NCBI RefSeq assembly: GCF_018448785.1
Contig: NZ_JAHCLU010000010.1
Location: 1-64,000 of the forward strand
Reading direction: 5' to 3'
Length of the DNA: 64,000 nt
Source of the DNA: Halomonas jincaotanensis
GTDB lineage: Bacteria; Pseudomonadota; Gammaproteobacteria; Pseudomonadales; Halomonadaceae
In this document: in pieces, positions 34,960 to 44,128 of the stretch
Layout: the number at the start of each line of letters is the position of its first letter
How positions within the stretch are numbered: the stretch's first letter is position 1
Notes under the pieces: model-generated
Database searches by the model: none
What the model was told of the DNA's origin: nothing
What the model saw: the letters and a program-made list of their open reading frames with translations, nothing else
Translations under genes and position numbers: made by a program

Positions 34960-36372
34960 TCAGCCTCCCATCGTGGTGCGCGAGGCATCGTCGAAGGTCG
35001 CATGCGCCGCCGACAGCGGCCGCGAGGGTCGCTCGATGTCATCGGAAAAGTCAGGCTGACCCGGGAGCATCCCCTGGCGTACCACGCGAGTCAGGTAATA
35101 GACCCCGGCACAAAACACCACCGCGTAAACCGCCATATAGCCGATCAGCGTGAAAAGCGCCATTCCCCCGGTGAGCGAGGGCGTCAGCCCTTCGGCATGC
35201 GACATGACGCCATACACCAGCCAGGGCGCTCGTCCCGTCTCGGTGACGATCCAGCCGGCCAGCACGGCGATAAAGGGGGCCGCCGTCATCACGCGCAGCG
35301 TCTGGAGATAGCCGCGGTGCTCAAAGACACGTCCGCCACGCCGCAGCCACAGCCCCATGAAGACTACCGCGATCATCAGGAACCCGAGCCCGACCATGAC
35401 CCGAAATGACCAGAAGACGATAGCCACGGGGGGCTGCTCTTCCGGCGAGGCCTTGCGGATCCCCGGCACCTCGCCGTCGGCGCTATGCGTCAGGATGATG
35501 CTCGCCAGGCTGGGAATCCCGATCTCGAAATGGTTCTGCTGAGCCTCCTGATCCGGCACGGCAAACAGCAGCAACGGTGCATTGCGCATGGTTTCCCAAT
35601 TGCCTTCCATCGCCGCCACCTTGGTCGGTTGGTGCTCCAGGGTATTGATGCCATGGAAATCGCCCACCACGGCCTGCACCGGGGCCAGAAAAAGCAACAT
35701 CCACAGGCACATCGAAAGCGCTTTCTTGTTGGCCTCCGCATCACGGCCGATCAGCAGGTACCAGGCACTTACCCCGGCAACGACAAAGCCCCCGGTGAGG
35801 AACGAGGCGATGACCATGTGTGAGAAGCGAAACGGGAACGAGGGATTGAAGATCGCATCGCTCCAGTCGGTAATCTGGAAGCGACCATCGATCACCTCAA
35901 AGCCGGTGGGCGTATGCATCCAGCTGTTGGCGGAAAGGATCCAGAACGATGAAATGAAAGTGCCCAAGGCCACCATGATCGACGCGAAAAGATGCACCCC
36001 TTGCGGCACTTTACCGCGACCGAAGAGCAGTACGCCCAGGAAGGCGGCCTCAAGGAAGAAGGCCGTTACCACCTCGTAGCTCAGCATTGGACCGAGGAAG
36101 TTGGCGGTCGCCAGCGAGAAGTTGCTCCAGTTGGTACCGAACTGAAAAGACATGACGATGCCCGATACCACGCCCATACCGAATACCACGGCAAACACGC
36201 GAGTCCAGAACAACGCCAGCCTATCCCAAGCCTGATTCTCGGTCTTGAAGAAGAGCCCGTTGAGAAGTGCGATATAGGAGGCCAAGCCAATCGTGAACAC
36301 GGGGAAGATGGCGTGAAATGCCACCACAAACGCGAATTGAATTCGCGATAACAGCAGGGGATCCAGTTCCAT
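34960..36372 (-). CDS. cydA: Cytochrome bd-type (CIO) quinol oxidase subunit I
   Basis: A 470-residue heme subunit: LLLSRIQFAFVVAFHAIFPVF at the start (His ligand), FFLEAAFLGVLLFG, SFWILSANSWMHTPTG, FRFSHMVIASFLTG, a short Q-loop, and GRAPWLVYGVM. The short Q-loop is typical of the cyanide-insensitive oxidase (CioA). The ATG at 36372 places the family N-terminus (MELDPLLLSRIQF) correctly and follows GAGG by eight bases. cydABDC form one operon reading left. Confidence 0.93.
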   Translation of the reverse strand: MELDPLLLSRIQFAFVVAFHAIFPVFTIGLASYIALLNGLFFKTENQAWDRLALFWTRVFAVVFGMGVVSGIVMSFQFGTNWSNFSLATANFLGPMLSYEVVTAFFLEAAFLGVLLFGRGKVPQGVHLFASIMVALGTFISSFWILSANSWMHTPTGFEVIDGRFQITDWSDAIFNPSFPFRFSHMVIASFLTGGFVVAGVSAWYLLIGRDAEANKKALSMCLWMLLFLAPVQAVVGDFHGINTLEHQPTKVAAMEGNWETMRNAPLLLFAVPDQEAQQNHFEIGIPSLASIILTHSADGEVPGIRKASPEEQPPVAIVFWSFRVMVGLGFLMIAVVFMGLWLRRGGRVFEHRGYLQTLRVMTAAPFIAVLAGWIVTETGRAPWLVYGVMSHAEGLTPSLTGGMALFTLIGYMAVYAVVFCAGVYYLTRVVRQGMLPGQPDFSDDIERPSRPLSAAHATFDDASRTTMGG

Positions 36373-36678
36373 TACGCATGCCTCGTTACCAGAATGGATT
36401 CGAGTCGCAAGGCAAGCAGCCTCCTCCGGGAAGCTGTCGACGCTTGCGGTCCCATGTTTTCGCTTCATTTCCCGCCGTGCCGGGGCACCTGCCACTTCGA
36501 CACCTGTGTCACGTCAATCCTAGTCCAGCGCAACGCTCTTGATGAGAGTCACCAGGACCGTAACACTTGACGGAAAACCACTGGGCACGACTCACCACAC
36601 CGTAATGAACTCATCGTACAAGCAAGTCGCGAGAAATCGACATAAAGTTACGCCATTGGCCCGTGTCGCGTTGTCGCA
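36373..36678. other. 306-base intergenic region upstream of cydA
   Basis: It must contain the promoter of the cydABDC operon and also follows the antiporter gene on the same strand. No coding frame, FNR or ArcA-like box, or clear terminator hairpin was found by eye. Confidence 0.5.
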
Positions 36679-37662
36679 TCAACCGCCCCCTCCGGACATG
36701 ACAAGATGAATCATCCACCCGGTATAAGCGACAAACATGCTCAGCAGTGCGGCCCCTTCAAACCGGTTGATACGTCCTGGCCGACCACGCCAGCCCAAGG
36801 CGAATATCGCCATCACTACGGTCATGACGGCCATCAGACTCCAGTCGCGCAACAGCACTTCGGTCCCAACCTCGATCGGCGCGATAACGGCCGCCAGCCC
36901 GACCACCCCAAGCGTATTGAACAGGTTGGACCCCACCACGTTACCCAATACCAGATCATGCTCGCGACGTCGCAGGGCACTAATCGAGGAAGCCAGCTCG
37001 GGAAGCGATGTTCCCACGGCCACCACGGTCAGGCCAATGATCAGGTCGCTCACGCCGAATCCTTGGGCAATCGCCACCGCACCCCATACCAGTATCCGCG
37101 AACTGACAACCAGCAATAGAAGCCCGATGCCGGTCCAGGCGAGGCCGGCCCCCAGTGACATCGGATGCACCTCCAAGCTCTCCTCGGTTTCCGTCGCCAG
37201 TGGATCACCGGCACCGCGACGCGCCATGAAAATGCTGAACGCGATGAAAGCCGTCAGTAATCCCAGCAGCAGCACCCCTTCCCCTCTACTGATCACGCCA
37301 CCCCACATCAGTAGCGCGGACAGCAGGGTCACGCCCCCCAATATCGGCAGCTCCCGGCGAATGACACCGGAATGCACGGCGAGTGGCGAGATCAAGGCGA
37401 CCAACCCCAGAATCAAACCGATGTTGGCAATATTCGAGCCGTAGGCATTGCCCAGCGCCAGGCCAGGGTTGCCCTGTGCGGCAGCCAGTCCCGACACCAT
37501 CAGCTCGGGCGCCGAAGTCCCAAAACCGATGACCAGCATGCCGATCAGCAGCGGTGATAGCCCCAGGCGACGAGATGTCGCCGCAGCACCACCGACAAAA
37601 CGCTCGGCACTCCATACCAGCAGGACGAGGCCTGCCAAGACCGCCACGGCGGGAAGTATCAT
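36679..37662 (-). CDS. Calcium/sodium antiporter, CaxA/YrbG type
   Basis: A 327-residue protein with ten or so helices in two inverted halves. The two alpha-repeats are seen: VIGFGTSAPELMVSGLAAAQ with GNAYGSNIANIGLILG in the first half, and VVAVGTSLPELASSISALRR with GNVVGSNLFNTLGVVG in the second. These carry the conserved acidic residues that bind cation. YrbG is not essential in E. coli; the ion (Ca2+ or Na+) cannot be told here. Confidence 0.9.
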   Translation of the reverse strand: MILPAVAVLAGLVLLVWSAERFVGGAAATSRRLGLSPLLIGMLVIGFGTSAPELMVSGLAAAQGNPGLALGNAYGSNIANIGLILGLVALISPLAVHSGVIRRELPILGGVTLLSALLMWGGVISRGEGVLLLGLLTAFIAFSIFMARRGAGDPLATETEESLEVHPMSLGAGLAWTGIGLLLLVVSSRILVWGAVAIAQGFGVSDLIIGLTVVAVGTSLPELASSISALRRREHDLVLGNVVGSNLFNTLGVVGLAAVIAPIEVGTEVLLRDWSLMAVMTVVMAIFALGWRGRPGRINRFEGAALLSMFVAYTGWMIHLVMSGGGG

Positions 37663-37753
37663 GCTGTCTCCTCGTGAACATTCAAGCGCGCATGTTTGTC
37701 TATGGTGTCATTCTGGCCAACATGTCACACTTTCGTTGTGGGTCGACTCTCTG

Positions 37754-39139
37754 ATGGGAAGCATAAAAGCAGTGCCCAAGCGTTACCTTCGAGTCCCACC
37801 TCTCACGCGGGGTGAGCCCTTGGTGGACAGCCATCCGCCAGAGGTAAGGACATTACGCCGGCGTCTGCGAGCCTGTCATGAATGCGACTGGCTGGTGGCA
37901 CTCCCACCCCTGCGCCCAGGCGAAAAGGCTGACTGTCCACGCTGTGGCCACACACTGGCCAATCGTCACTATCAACCGGCACAGCGCAGCATGGCCCTGG
38001 CGCTCTCCTCGCTTATAGCCCTCATGCTCGCCGTGTCCTTTCCCTTCGTCAGTTTCAGCGTAGGGGGTATCGGCAACCGTATCGAACTATCGCAGACTGC
38101 GACCACCTTGATCGGCTTTGACCAGCCGTTGGTGGCCATCGCGGTAATATTGACCATTGTCGTGTTGCCCGCCGTCTATCTCCTCGGGGTGATATGGTTG
38201 CAAACAGGACTCATGCGTAACGACCCGCTGCCGAAAAGTCGCGCCATCGCCAGGTCGCTTTCCCATCTGCATCCCTGGATGATGGCCGATGTCTTCATCA
38301 TCGGTGCGCTGGTCAGCCTGATCAAGGTCGCCGGGATGGCCGAGATCGAACTGGGGATCTCCTTCTGGGCCTTCTGCCTGTTTGCACTGCTGCTGCTGTT
38401 CACTACCCAGTCCCTGGATGCTGATTGGATGTGGTTCTCGCTGGCCGGGGAACCACTGGCACCCAAGGGCTCTCGCACCGGCGAGACAGCCGCCTCCCAG
38501 GGACTGGCGGGCTGCGCCACCTGCGGGCTGGTCAACCGGCTGGATCACGGGCAATGTCGGCGTTGTGGCGAGCGTTTGCATCCTCGCCTGCCCCATAGTC
38601 TGCAACGCACCTGGGCGCTGCTGGCGACCGCCACATTACTGTATGTGCCCGCCAACCTCTATCCGATCATGACCACGACCAGCCTCGGCCAATCCACTCC
38701 CTCGACGATTGTTGGCGGCGTGGTCGAGTTGATCCAGATGGGCTCATGGCCAATTGCCGTGGTGATCTTCGTCGCCAGTGTGATCGTACCGGTGGGCAAA
38801 CTGGTCGCCCTGGCCTGGCTATGCCTGGTCGTCAATCGCAGCGATGAGCTCAATGCCCTCACCCGCACGCGCCTCTACCGACTGACTGAATTCATCGGCC
38901 GCTGGTCGATGGTCGATGTTTTCGTGGTCGCGATTCTGGTCGCGCTCATCCGCGCGGGGGCGCTGATGTCGATCACGCCAGGGCCGGCGGCGCTGGCCTT
39001 CGGCGGCGTGGTCATCACCACCATGCTGGCGGCCATGACGTTCGACCCGAGATTGATCTGGGACCCACCCCTGCCGAAGCCGCAACGCCGCGACAACGGC
39101 CGACCGCACGAGACCGCGCGACAAGGAGCGCATGGATGA
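37754..39139 (+). CDS. pqiA: PqiA-family membrane protein
   Basis: A 461-residue integral membrane protein of two similar halves, each beginning with a zinc-ribbon (CHECDWLVALPPLRPGEKAD...CPRC and CATCGLVNRLDHGQCRRC) and followed by four helices (KVAGMAEIELGISFW and the later RAGALMSITPG). PqiA works with PqiB and PqiC to link inner and outer membrane for lipid transport and stress resistance. The ATG at 37754 was chosen; the upstream open frame is antisense to the antiporter. A GTG at 37823 is another possible start. Confidence 0.85.
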   Translation: MGSIKAVPKRYLRVPPLTRGEPLVDSHPPEVRTLRRRLRACHECDWLVALPPLRPGEKADCPRCGHTLANRHYQPAQRSMALALSSLIALMLAVSFPFVSFSVGGIGNRIELSQTATTLIGFDQPLVAIAVILTIVVLPAVYLLGVIWLQTGLMRNDPLPKSRAIARSLSHLHPWMMADVFIIGALVSLIKVAGMAEIELGISFWAFCLFALLLLFTTQSLDADWMWFSLAGEPLAPKGSRTGETAASQGLAGCATCGLVNRLDHGQCRRCGERLHPRLPHSLQRTWALLATATLLYVPANLYPIMTTTSLGQSTPSTIVGGVVELIQMGSWPIAVVIFVASVIVPVGKLVALAWLCLVVNRSDELNALTRTRLYRLTEFIGRWSMVDVFVVAILVALIRAGALMSITPGPAALAFGGVVITTMLAAMTFDPRLIWDPPLPKPQRRDNGRPHETARQGAHG

Positions 39140-40833
39140 GTGACACCCCGCAACGCGACACCGGCGATCAGCACGACATGTATCGCGCCAAGCCCACCCC
39201 ACAGGGACGACTGTCGCCGATCTGGATCATCCCCGTGGTGGCGCTGCTGATCGGGGCCTGGCTGGTCTTCGACAATTACCGCAGCCGTGGACCTCAGATC
39301 ACCCTGACCATGAGAAATGCTGAAGGCATCGAAGCCGGCAGCACCCTGATCAAGACACGTAACGTCGAGGTGGGCCGAGTCGAGCGAGTCAGCCTCTCCG
39401 ATGACCAGTCCGCCGCAGTGATCACGGCCCGCATGACCCCCGACAGCGAAGCCATGCTTGTCGAAGACAGCCGGTTCTGGGTCATCAAGCCACGTATCGG
39501 CCGCGAGGGAATCAGTGGCCTGGGAACCGTACTCTCGGGTGCCTTCATCCAGTTTGAACCCGGCACAAGCGAGGTCGCGGAAAGACAGTTCGAGGTCAGC
39601 GACCAGCCGCCGGTAGCACCACCCGGCGCCGAGGGCCTACGTATCAACCTGATAAGCCAACTCGGCAACTCGCTGAGCGTGGGCGATCCAGTGACCTACC
39701 AGGGGTTTACCGTGGGACGGGTGGAGAAGGCGAATTTCGTCCCCCAGAACCGAAGCATGCAGCACCGGATCTTCATCGAGAGCCCCTATGATGGACTGGT
39801 CACCGACAACGCCCGTTTCTGGTCGGCAAGTGGTATCGATGTGAGGCTCGATTCGGAGGGCTTTCGCGTCAACTTCGACTCGCTGGAATCACTGATCGGG
39901 GGTGGGGTCACCTTCGGGGTGCCCGACGATCTGCCGTCAGGCAACGAGGTCGAACCTGACTCTACCTTCACCCTCTATGCCGATGAGGATAGCGCCCGTC
40001 AAGGTACTTTCGACCGTTATCTTGAGTACGTGCTGCTGGTCGATGACACGGTACGGGGGCTGGGTCGCGGTGCGCCCGTCGAGTTTCGCGGCGTGCGTCT
40101 CGGCACCGTGGCAGCCGTGCCTTGGAACTTCACTGCCACGCAGCCCGACACCCGAGAGCGCTTCGCGATTCCCGTGCTGATCCGCATTGAGCCTCAACGA
40201 CTGGGCATCGACCGCAGCGAGCTCGACCTCGAGGAATGGCAAGGGCGTTTCTCGCGCTTCTTCGACCTAGGGCTGCGCGCGTCGCTGAAGAATGGCAATC
40301 TGCTGACGGGGGCGATGTTCGTCGATCTCAATTTCCAGCGCGACCTCGCCGGTGAGCATGAGGAGGAACGCTTCGCGGAGCGCCCAGTCTTTCCCACCAC
40401 CTCGGGTGGCTTCGCACAGATAGAGAGCCAAGTCACCGAATTGCTGGCCAAGCTCAATGGCTTGGAGATCGAACCCTTGCTTGACGGGCTGGAGCGAAAT
40501 CTTGATGCCTCGGAAGCCATGCTCACCGAAGTCCGCGAGCTCACCGACAGCGTCAGCACGCTGCTTGACGACCCTGGCACTCGAGAGCTCCCGGGCACGC
40601 TGAACACAACATTAACCGAGCTGGGCAACACGCTGCAGGGCATCTCGCCGGAGTCCAGTGCCTATCGCGAGTTCTCTACCACCCTGCAGCAGCTCGAACG
40701 CTTGCTGCGCGACTTGCAGCCCACGGCCCGCACCTTGCGTGACAATCCTCGCGCCCTGCTCTTCGACAGTATCGACGGCCAGGATCCGCTACCCAGGGCA
40801 CCGGGCTCCACGACACAAGGAGCGTCCCAATGA
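39136..40833 (+). CDS. pqiB: PqiB-type MCE-domain protein
   Basis: A 565-residue protein with an N-terminal helix (LSPIWIIPVVALLIGAWLVF) and three MCE domains in the periplasm: the first with MRNAEGIEAGSTLIKTRNVE, the second with QLGNSLSVGDPVTYQGFTVG, the third with VRGLGRGAPVEFRGVRLG. A C-terminal coiled region follows. MCE proteins form hexameric tunnels for lipid; PqiB spans the periplasm. It overlaps pqiA by ATGA. Confidence 0.9.
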   Translation: MSDTPQRDTGDQHDMYRAKPTPQGRLSPIWIIPVVALLIGAWLVFDNYRSRGPQITLTMRNAEGIEAGSTLIKTRNVEVGRVERVSLSDDQSAAVITARMTPDSEAMLVEDSRFWVIKPRIGREGISGLGTVLSGAFIQFEPGTSEVAERQFEVSDQPPVAPPGAEGLRINLISQLGNSLSVGDPVTYQGFTVGRVEKANFVPQNRSMQHRIFIESPYDGLVTDNARFWSASGIDVRLDSEGFRVNFDSLESLIGGGVTFGVPDDLPSGNEVEPDSTFTLYADEDSARQGTFDRYLEYVLLVDDTVRGLGRGAPVEFRGVRLGTVAAVPWNFTATQPDTRERFAIPVLIRIEPQRLGIDRSELDLEEWQGRFSRFFDLGLRASLKNGNLLTGAMFVDLNFQRDLAGEHEEERFAERPVFPTTSGGFAQIESQVTELLAKLNGLEIEPLLDGLERNLDASEAMLTEVRELTDSVSTLLDDPGTRELPGTLNTTLTELGNTLQGISPESSAYREFSTTLQQLERLLRDLQPTARTLRDNPRALLFDSIDGQDPLPRAPGSTTQGASQ

Positions 40834-41423
40834 GTGTGACAAGACCCTTGGGGATCTGCCTGTTGATATGGCTCGCCGGCTGCGCCAGTAATGCCCCCGC
40901 CCCCAACCGTTACACCCTGCCCACGGGAGTGCCGACGACTCAGGTGGATACCGTAATAGCCGGCGCCGACGCGAAACACCAACTGCGAATCGCGCCCCCT
41001 CGCCTGGCACGCTTTCTCGACAGTGATGGCATCGTGCTGCAACTCGACGACATCACCCTCAATGAAGCCAACCATCACCTCTGGGCCGAACCGCTCGGTG
41101 CGCAGTTGGCGCGTGGCTTGCAAGCTCGGCTGGCGGCACGACTTCCCAATACCCGGGTCGTTGACGAACGAACCCCGACGGATGGTCAATCCATGACCCT
41201 CCAGATCGATGTGGACCGTTTCAATGGACGTTACGATGGCCGCGCGATAGCCAGCGGCCAGTGGCAATTGCGCAGTACCCAAGGAGACTTGCTCGCCATG
41301 TCGTCTTTCACCGTCGAGCAGACACTGGAAAGCGACGGCTATGCGCCGCTGGTGCGTGCGCTCGGGCGTAGCTGGGACGAGGTGGCCGACAGGATCGCCG
41401 CGGCTGTTCAACAGCGACAATAA
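40830..41423 (+). CDS. pqiC: PqiC-type outer-membrane lipoprotein
   Basis: A 197-residue lipoprotein with lipobox LAGC near residue 17 and the ABC-type transport auxiliary fold: YTLPTGVPTT, LRIAPPRLARFLDSDGIVLQLDDI, MTLQIDVDRFNGRYDG. It is the outer-membrane partner of PqiAB. It overlaps pqiB by ATGA, completing pqiABC. Confidence 0.88.
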   Translation: MSVTRPLGICLLIWLAGCASNAPAPNRYTLPTGVPTTQVDTVIAGADAKHQLRIAPPRLARFLDSDGIVLQLDDITLNEANHHLWAEPLGAQLARGLQARLAARLPNTRVVDERTPTDGQSMTLQIDVDRFNGRYDGRAIASGQWQLRSTQGDLLAMSSFTVEQTLESDGYAPLVRALGRSWDEVADRIAAAVQQRQ

Positions 41424-41502
41424 GCCCGGCGGCGAGAATCGGCTACGCTTGCAAGGCATCCGCCTGCATATTTCCAACCGACTCGCACAGGGGCCTCTCA
41501 TC

Positions 41503-41982
41503 ATGCACGAAACCGAACCGACCACCACTCGCGAACACACCATCGCCCTCGAGCTAAAGGCCTTGGCCCAACAGGCCAGAGAGGCGCTTATCACCGCACT
41601 CGAAAGCGACCCTCCGGCGGCGATCACCGCACTGGAGAGCGCAAACGACCCGCTGACACGGATCGGTGAACTCGCCCACCAGCATGACTTCATCAACCTG
41701 CCGGTAATCGACGACGTTCAGCGGGACGTTGACCGCCTCGCCTGCTCGCTCTACCGTCAGGGCGCCTGCGACAGCCTGGACCAGGCCACACGCTCTGCCT
41801 TCGTGGACCGTCATGCCAAGGCGCTCACCGCCCAAGACGGCATCGGCCCGGTCAGTGCCCGCAAGCTGTTCGCCCACGGCATCAGCGACCTCGAGCAACT
41901 GCGCGCCCTCGGCCCAGACGGTCTCGACTCAGTAGAAGGCTTGAGCGCTGCCACCCTGGCGCGCATCAAGGCCAATATCTGA
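41503..41982 (+). CDS. Uncharacterised protein with C-terminal helix-hairpin-helix
   Basis: A 159-residue soluble protein. Residues 1-110 are mostly helical and acidic without a recognised family. Residues ~115-155 (IGPVSARKLFAHGISDLEQLRALG and VEGLSAATLARIKANI) have the double helix-hairpin-helix pattern of non-specific DNA binders. The start at 41503 follows an AGGGG. It lies 79 bases after pqiC, with which it has no obvious link. Confidence 0.6.
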   Translation: MHETEPTTTREHTIALELKALAQQAREALITALESDPPAAITALESANDPLTRIGELAHQHDFINLPVIDDVQRDVDRLACSLYRQGACDSLDQATRSAFVDRHAKALTAQDGIGPVSARKLFAHGISDLEQLRALGPDGLDSVEGLSAATLARIKANI

Positions 41983-42012
41983 CCCATTGGAAGCCTGGCC
42001 ATGTAGACAAAG

Positions 42013-42041
42013 CTGAATTCCGCTTCCGGCTCTGGTAGAAT
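42013..42041 (+). promoter_or_regulatory. Candidate sigma70 promoter for rhlE
   Basis: CTGAAT at 42013-42018 and TAGAAT at 42036-42041 are separated by 17 bases. The -10 matches 5 of 6 consensus bases, the -35 only about 3 of 6. It would give a 5' UTR of about 115-120 bases. Confidence 0.4.
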
Positions 42042-42115
42042 GCGACTCGCGGCAACCGCTGGTCCCTCCTGCCGCGCCCCTGTTACCGAATTTTTTACGC
42101 CCCGGCCCGGGACTG

Positions 42116-42137
42116 GCCACACAAGTCATCGTGTGGC
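42116..42137 (+). other. Hairpin in the rhlE 5' leader
   Basis: GCCACAC at 42116-42122 pairs perfectly with GTGTGGC at 42131-42137 around an eight-base loop, 28 bases before the start codon. It is too far from the start to hide the ribosome-binding site directly, but could act as a leader element controlling RNA stability. Confidence 0.45.
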
Positions 42138-42165
42138 AAGGCTGAGGCGTTTTTGCGGAGACCGC

Positions 42166-43479
42166 ATGACCTTTTCTGACCTCGGCCTGCGTGCCGAACT
42201 CCTGCGTGCCGTCGAGGCCCAGGGCTACACCACCCCGACCCCGATCCAGCTAAAAGCCATTCCCGCCGTGCTCAAGGGTGGTGACCTCTTAGCCAGTGCC
42301 CAAACCGGTACCGGCAAGACAGCCGGCTTCACCCTACCGATGCTGCAGCGTCTAGCTGAAGGACCCCGCCCGGCCAAGCGCCAGATTCGCGCTCTGGTGT
42401 TGACCCCGACCCGCGAATTGGCGGCCCAGGTTGGTGAGAGCGTGGCCGACTACGGTCGTCACCTGACACTGCGCTCCCACGTCATCTTCGGTGGTGTCGG
42501 CCAACAACCCCAGGTGGACGCTATCCGTCCCGGCCTGGATGTGCTGGTGGCCACTCCCGGGCGATTGCTCGATCTGCAGCAGCAGAAACATGTTGACCTG
42601 ACGAAAGTCGAGATTCTGGTGCTCGATGAAGCCGATCGAATGCTCGATATGGGCTTTATCCACGACATCAAGAAAATCCTTCGCGTACTGCCTGCCAAGC
42701 GCCAGAACCTGTTGTTCTCGGCGACTTTCTCCAACGAGATCCAGGCGCTGGCCGGCAAGCTGCTCGATAACCCCGCCATGATCGAAGTGGCGCGGCGTAA
42801 CACCACCGCTGAGCTTGTCGATCAAGCAATCTACCGTGTCGACCGCGAGAAGAAACGCGACCTCTTGGCCCACTTGATCACTCAGCATCAGTGGCAACAG
42901 GTGCTGGTCTTCACCCGCACAAAGCATGGCGCCAACCGCCTGGCCGAGCAGTTGTCCAAACAAGACATTCCGGCCATGGCGATCCATGGCAACAAGAGTC
43001 AGTCGGCGCGCACCAAGGCGCTAGGTGCCTTCAAGACCGGCGATCTTCAAGTGCTGGTGGCGACCGACATTGCCGCTCGCGGCCTGGACATCAACGAGTT
43101 GCCACACGTGGTCAACTTCGAGCTACCCAACGTGGCTGAGGACTATGTCCATCGCATCGGTCGCACCGGCCGCGCCGGAAGTGAAGGCAAGGCCGTTTCA
43201 CTGGTCTGTGTCGACGAGCATGGTCTGCTCAAGGGAATCGAAAGACTGATCAAGCGCGACCTAGAGAAGCGCATTGAGCCCGGTTTCGAACCCGACCCTA
43301 ATGCCAAGCCCGAACCCATCGAGAACGGTCGTGGCAACCGCGGTGGGCGCAATGGCAGCAATCGCGGTAACTCGGGGCGCGGTAATCCCCAGAGCAGCAC
43401 TGCCCCCAACCGCAGTGGAGACGATACCCGGGCGCCACGCCGCCGTCGTAGCGGCGGCCAAGGCTCGCGCCAGGCTTGA
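42166..43479 (+). CDS. rhlE: DEAD-box RNA helicase, RhlE type
   Basis: A 437-residue helicase. Q-motif [26 protein letters not shown], Walker [24 protein letters not shown], the DEAD box [20 protein letters not shown], and the C-terminal [12 protein letters not shown] and [10 protein letters not shown]. The ~75-residue tail is Gly/Asn/Arg-rich ([17 protein letters not shown]), typical of RhlE RNA-binding tails. The ATG at 42166 follows GGAG and starts the Q-motif region correctly; the longer frame from 42040 lies in the leader. Confidence 0.93.
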   Translation: MTFSDLGLRAELLRAVEAQGYTTPTPIQLKAIPAVLKGGDLLASAQTGTGKTAGFTLPMLQRLAEGPRPAKRQIRALVLTPTRELAAQVGESVADYGRHLTLRSHVIFGGVGQQPQVDAIRPGLDVLVATPGRLLDLQQQKHVDLTKVEILVLDEADRMLDMGFIHDIKKILRVLPAKRQNLLFSATFSNEIQALAGKLLDNPAMIEVARRNTTAELVDQAIYRVDREKKRDLLAHLITQHQWQQVLVFTRTKHGANRLAEQLSKQDIPAMAIHGNKSQSARTKALGAFKTGDLQVLVATDIAARGLDINELPHVVNFELPNVAEDYVHRIGRTGRAGSEGKAVSLVCVDEHGLLKGIERLIKRDLEKRIEPGFEPDPNAKPEPIENGRGNRGGRNGSNRGNSGRGNPQSSTAPNRSGDDTRAPRRRRSGGQGSRQA

Positions 43480-43533
43480 AACATCTGGCTAAACCTGAGG
43501 CACTATGCAACCGTTAATGCTTGCTCGAAACAA

Positions 43534-43555
43534 CGGCGAGCTTGGCGGCTCGCCG
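43534..43555 (+). other. Hairpin after rhlE
   Basis: CGGCGAGC (43534-43541) pairs with GCTCGCCG (43548-43555), an 8 base-pair stem with a six-base loop. No T-run follows, so it may be a Rho-dependent or attenuating element rather than an intrinsic terminator. A 13-base palindrome TAATGAGTCATTA (43561-43573) follows directly, just before the next start codon. Confidence 0.4.
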
Positions 43556-43575
43556 CTGCCTAATGAGTCATTAGT

Positions 43576-44118
43576 ATGCTGAAGCGGCTATTGGGCAAGG
43601 CCCCAGTCGAGGTCTGGGTGATCAAACAGGTCGACGACGACCTGCTGCATCTCTGCGGCCAAGGCATCCTGGAATCACGTGACAAGCGCGGCAAGGTCAT
43701 CAAGGCCCTCTCAGAAGGCCGTTTCGAAGGTGCCGTCCACATGAGTGGCGGCGGCGTAGTACTCAATAGTCGTCTTTTCGCTGCCCTGGTACCTATCAAG
43801 TCACTGAAACTGTTGCCTCAAGGCCAGGCCCGCTGGAAGGGTCGCGACTGGCTGGTGGCCCAGGTACCCCAGCGCTGCTGGGCGTTTCGCGGGCCCTTGG
43901 TCGCCCATACCAGCCCCGTTGGAGGCGGCCTGATAAGCAGCGAGGATGTTGCTGACATTCGCCAACGTGTCGATGAAACCACTCCACGCCCACCGGGCGA
44001 GGTGGTCTTTCGCCCTCTCAATGCCCATGAGAACGAAGCGCCTTCATTAACGCCCAAGCATGAGTCCAAAAACTCCACACGCCCAGGTTATGGACGAGAA
44101 TGGCGTGGTAAAGACTAG
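43576..44118 (+). CDS. Uncharacterised protein
   Basis: A 180-residue soluble protein without recognised family. It opens with MLKRLLGKAPVEVWVIKQVD, has a Gly-rich centre (SGGGVVLNSRLFAALVPI) and Trp-rich middle (ARWKGRDWLVAQVPQRCWAF), and a disordered charged tail. There is no signal peptide or membrane segment. No Shine-Dalgarno is seen before the ATG, which follows the TAATGAGTCATTA palindrome closely. It ends 10 bases before the chosen start of the transporter gene downstream. Codon use looks ordinary, so it is probably expressed. Confidence 0.55.
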   Translation: MLKRLLGKAPVEVWVIKQVDDDLLHLCGQGILESRDKRGKVIKALSEGRFEGAVHMSGGGVVLNSRLFAALVPIKSLKLLPQGQARWKGRDWLVAQVPQRCWAFRGPLVAHTSPVGGGLISSEDVADIRQRVDETTPRPPGEVVFRPLNAHENEAPSLTPKHESKNSTRPGYGREWRGKD

Positions 44119-44128
44119 CAATGGATAC

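Noticed and set aside
43477..43490. Third copy of the GAAACATCCTG element after rhlE
   Set aside because: Only GAAACATCTG is shared and no half-site TGACCA follows; likely chance.
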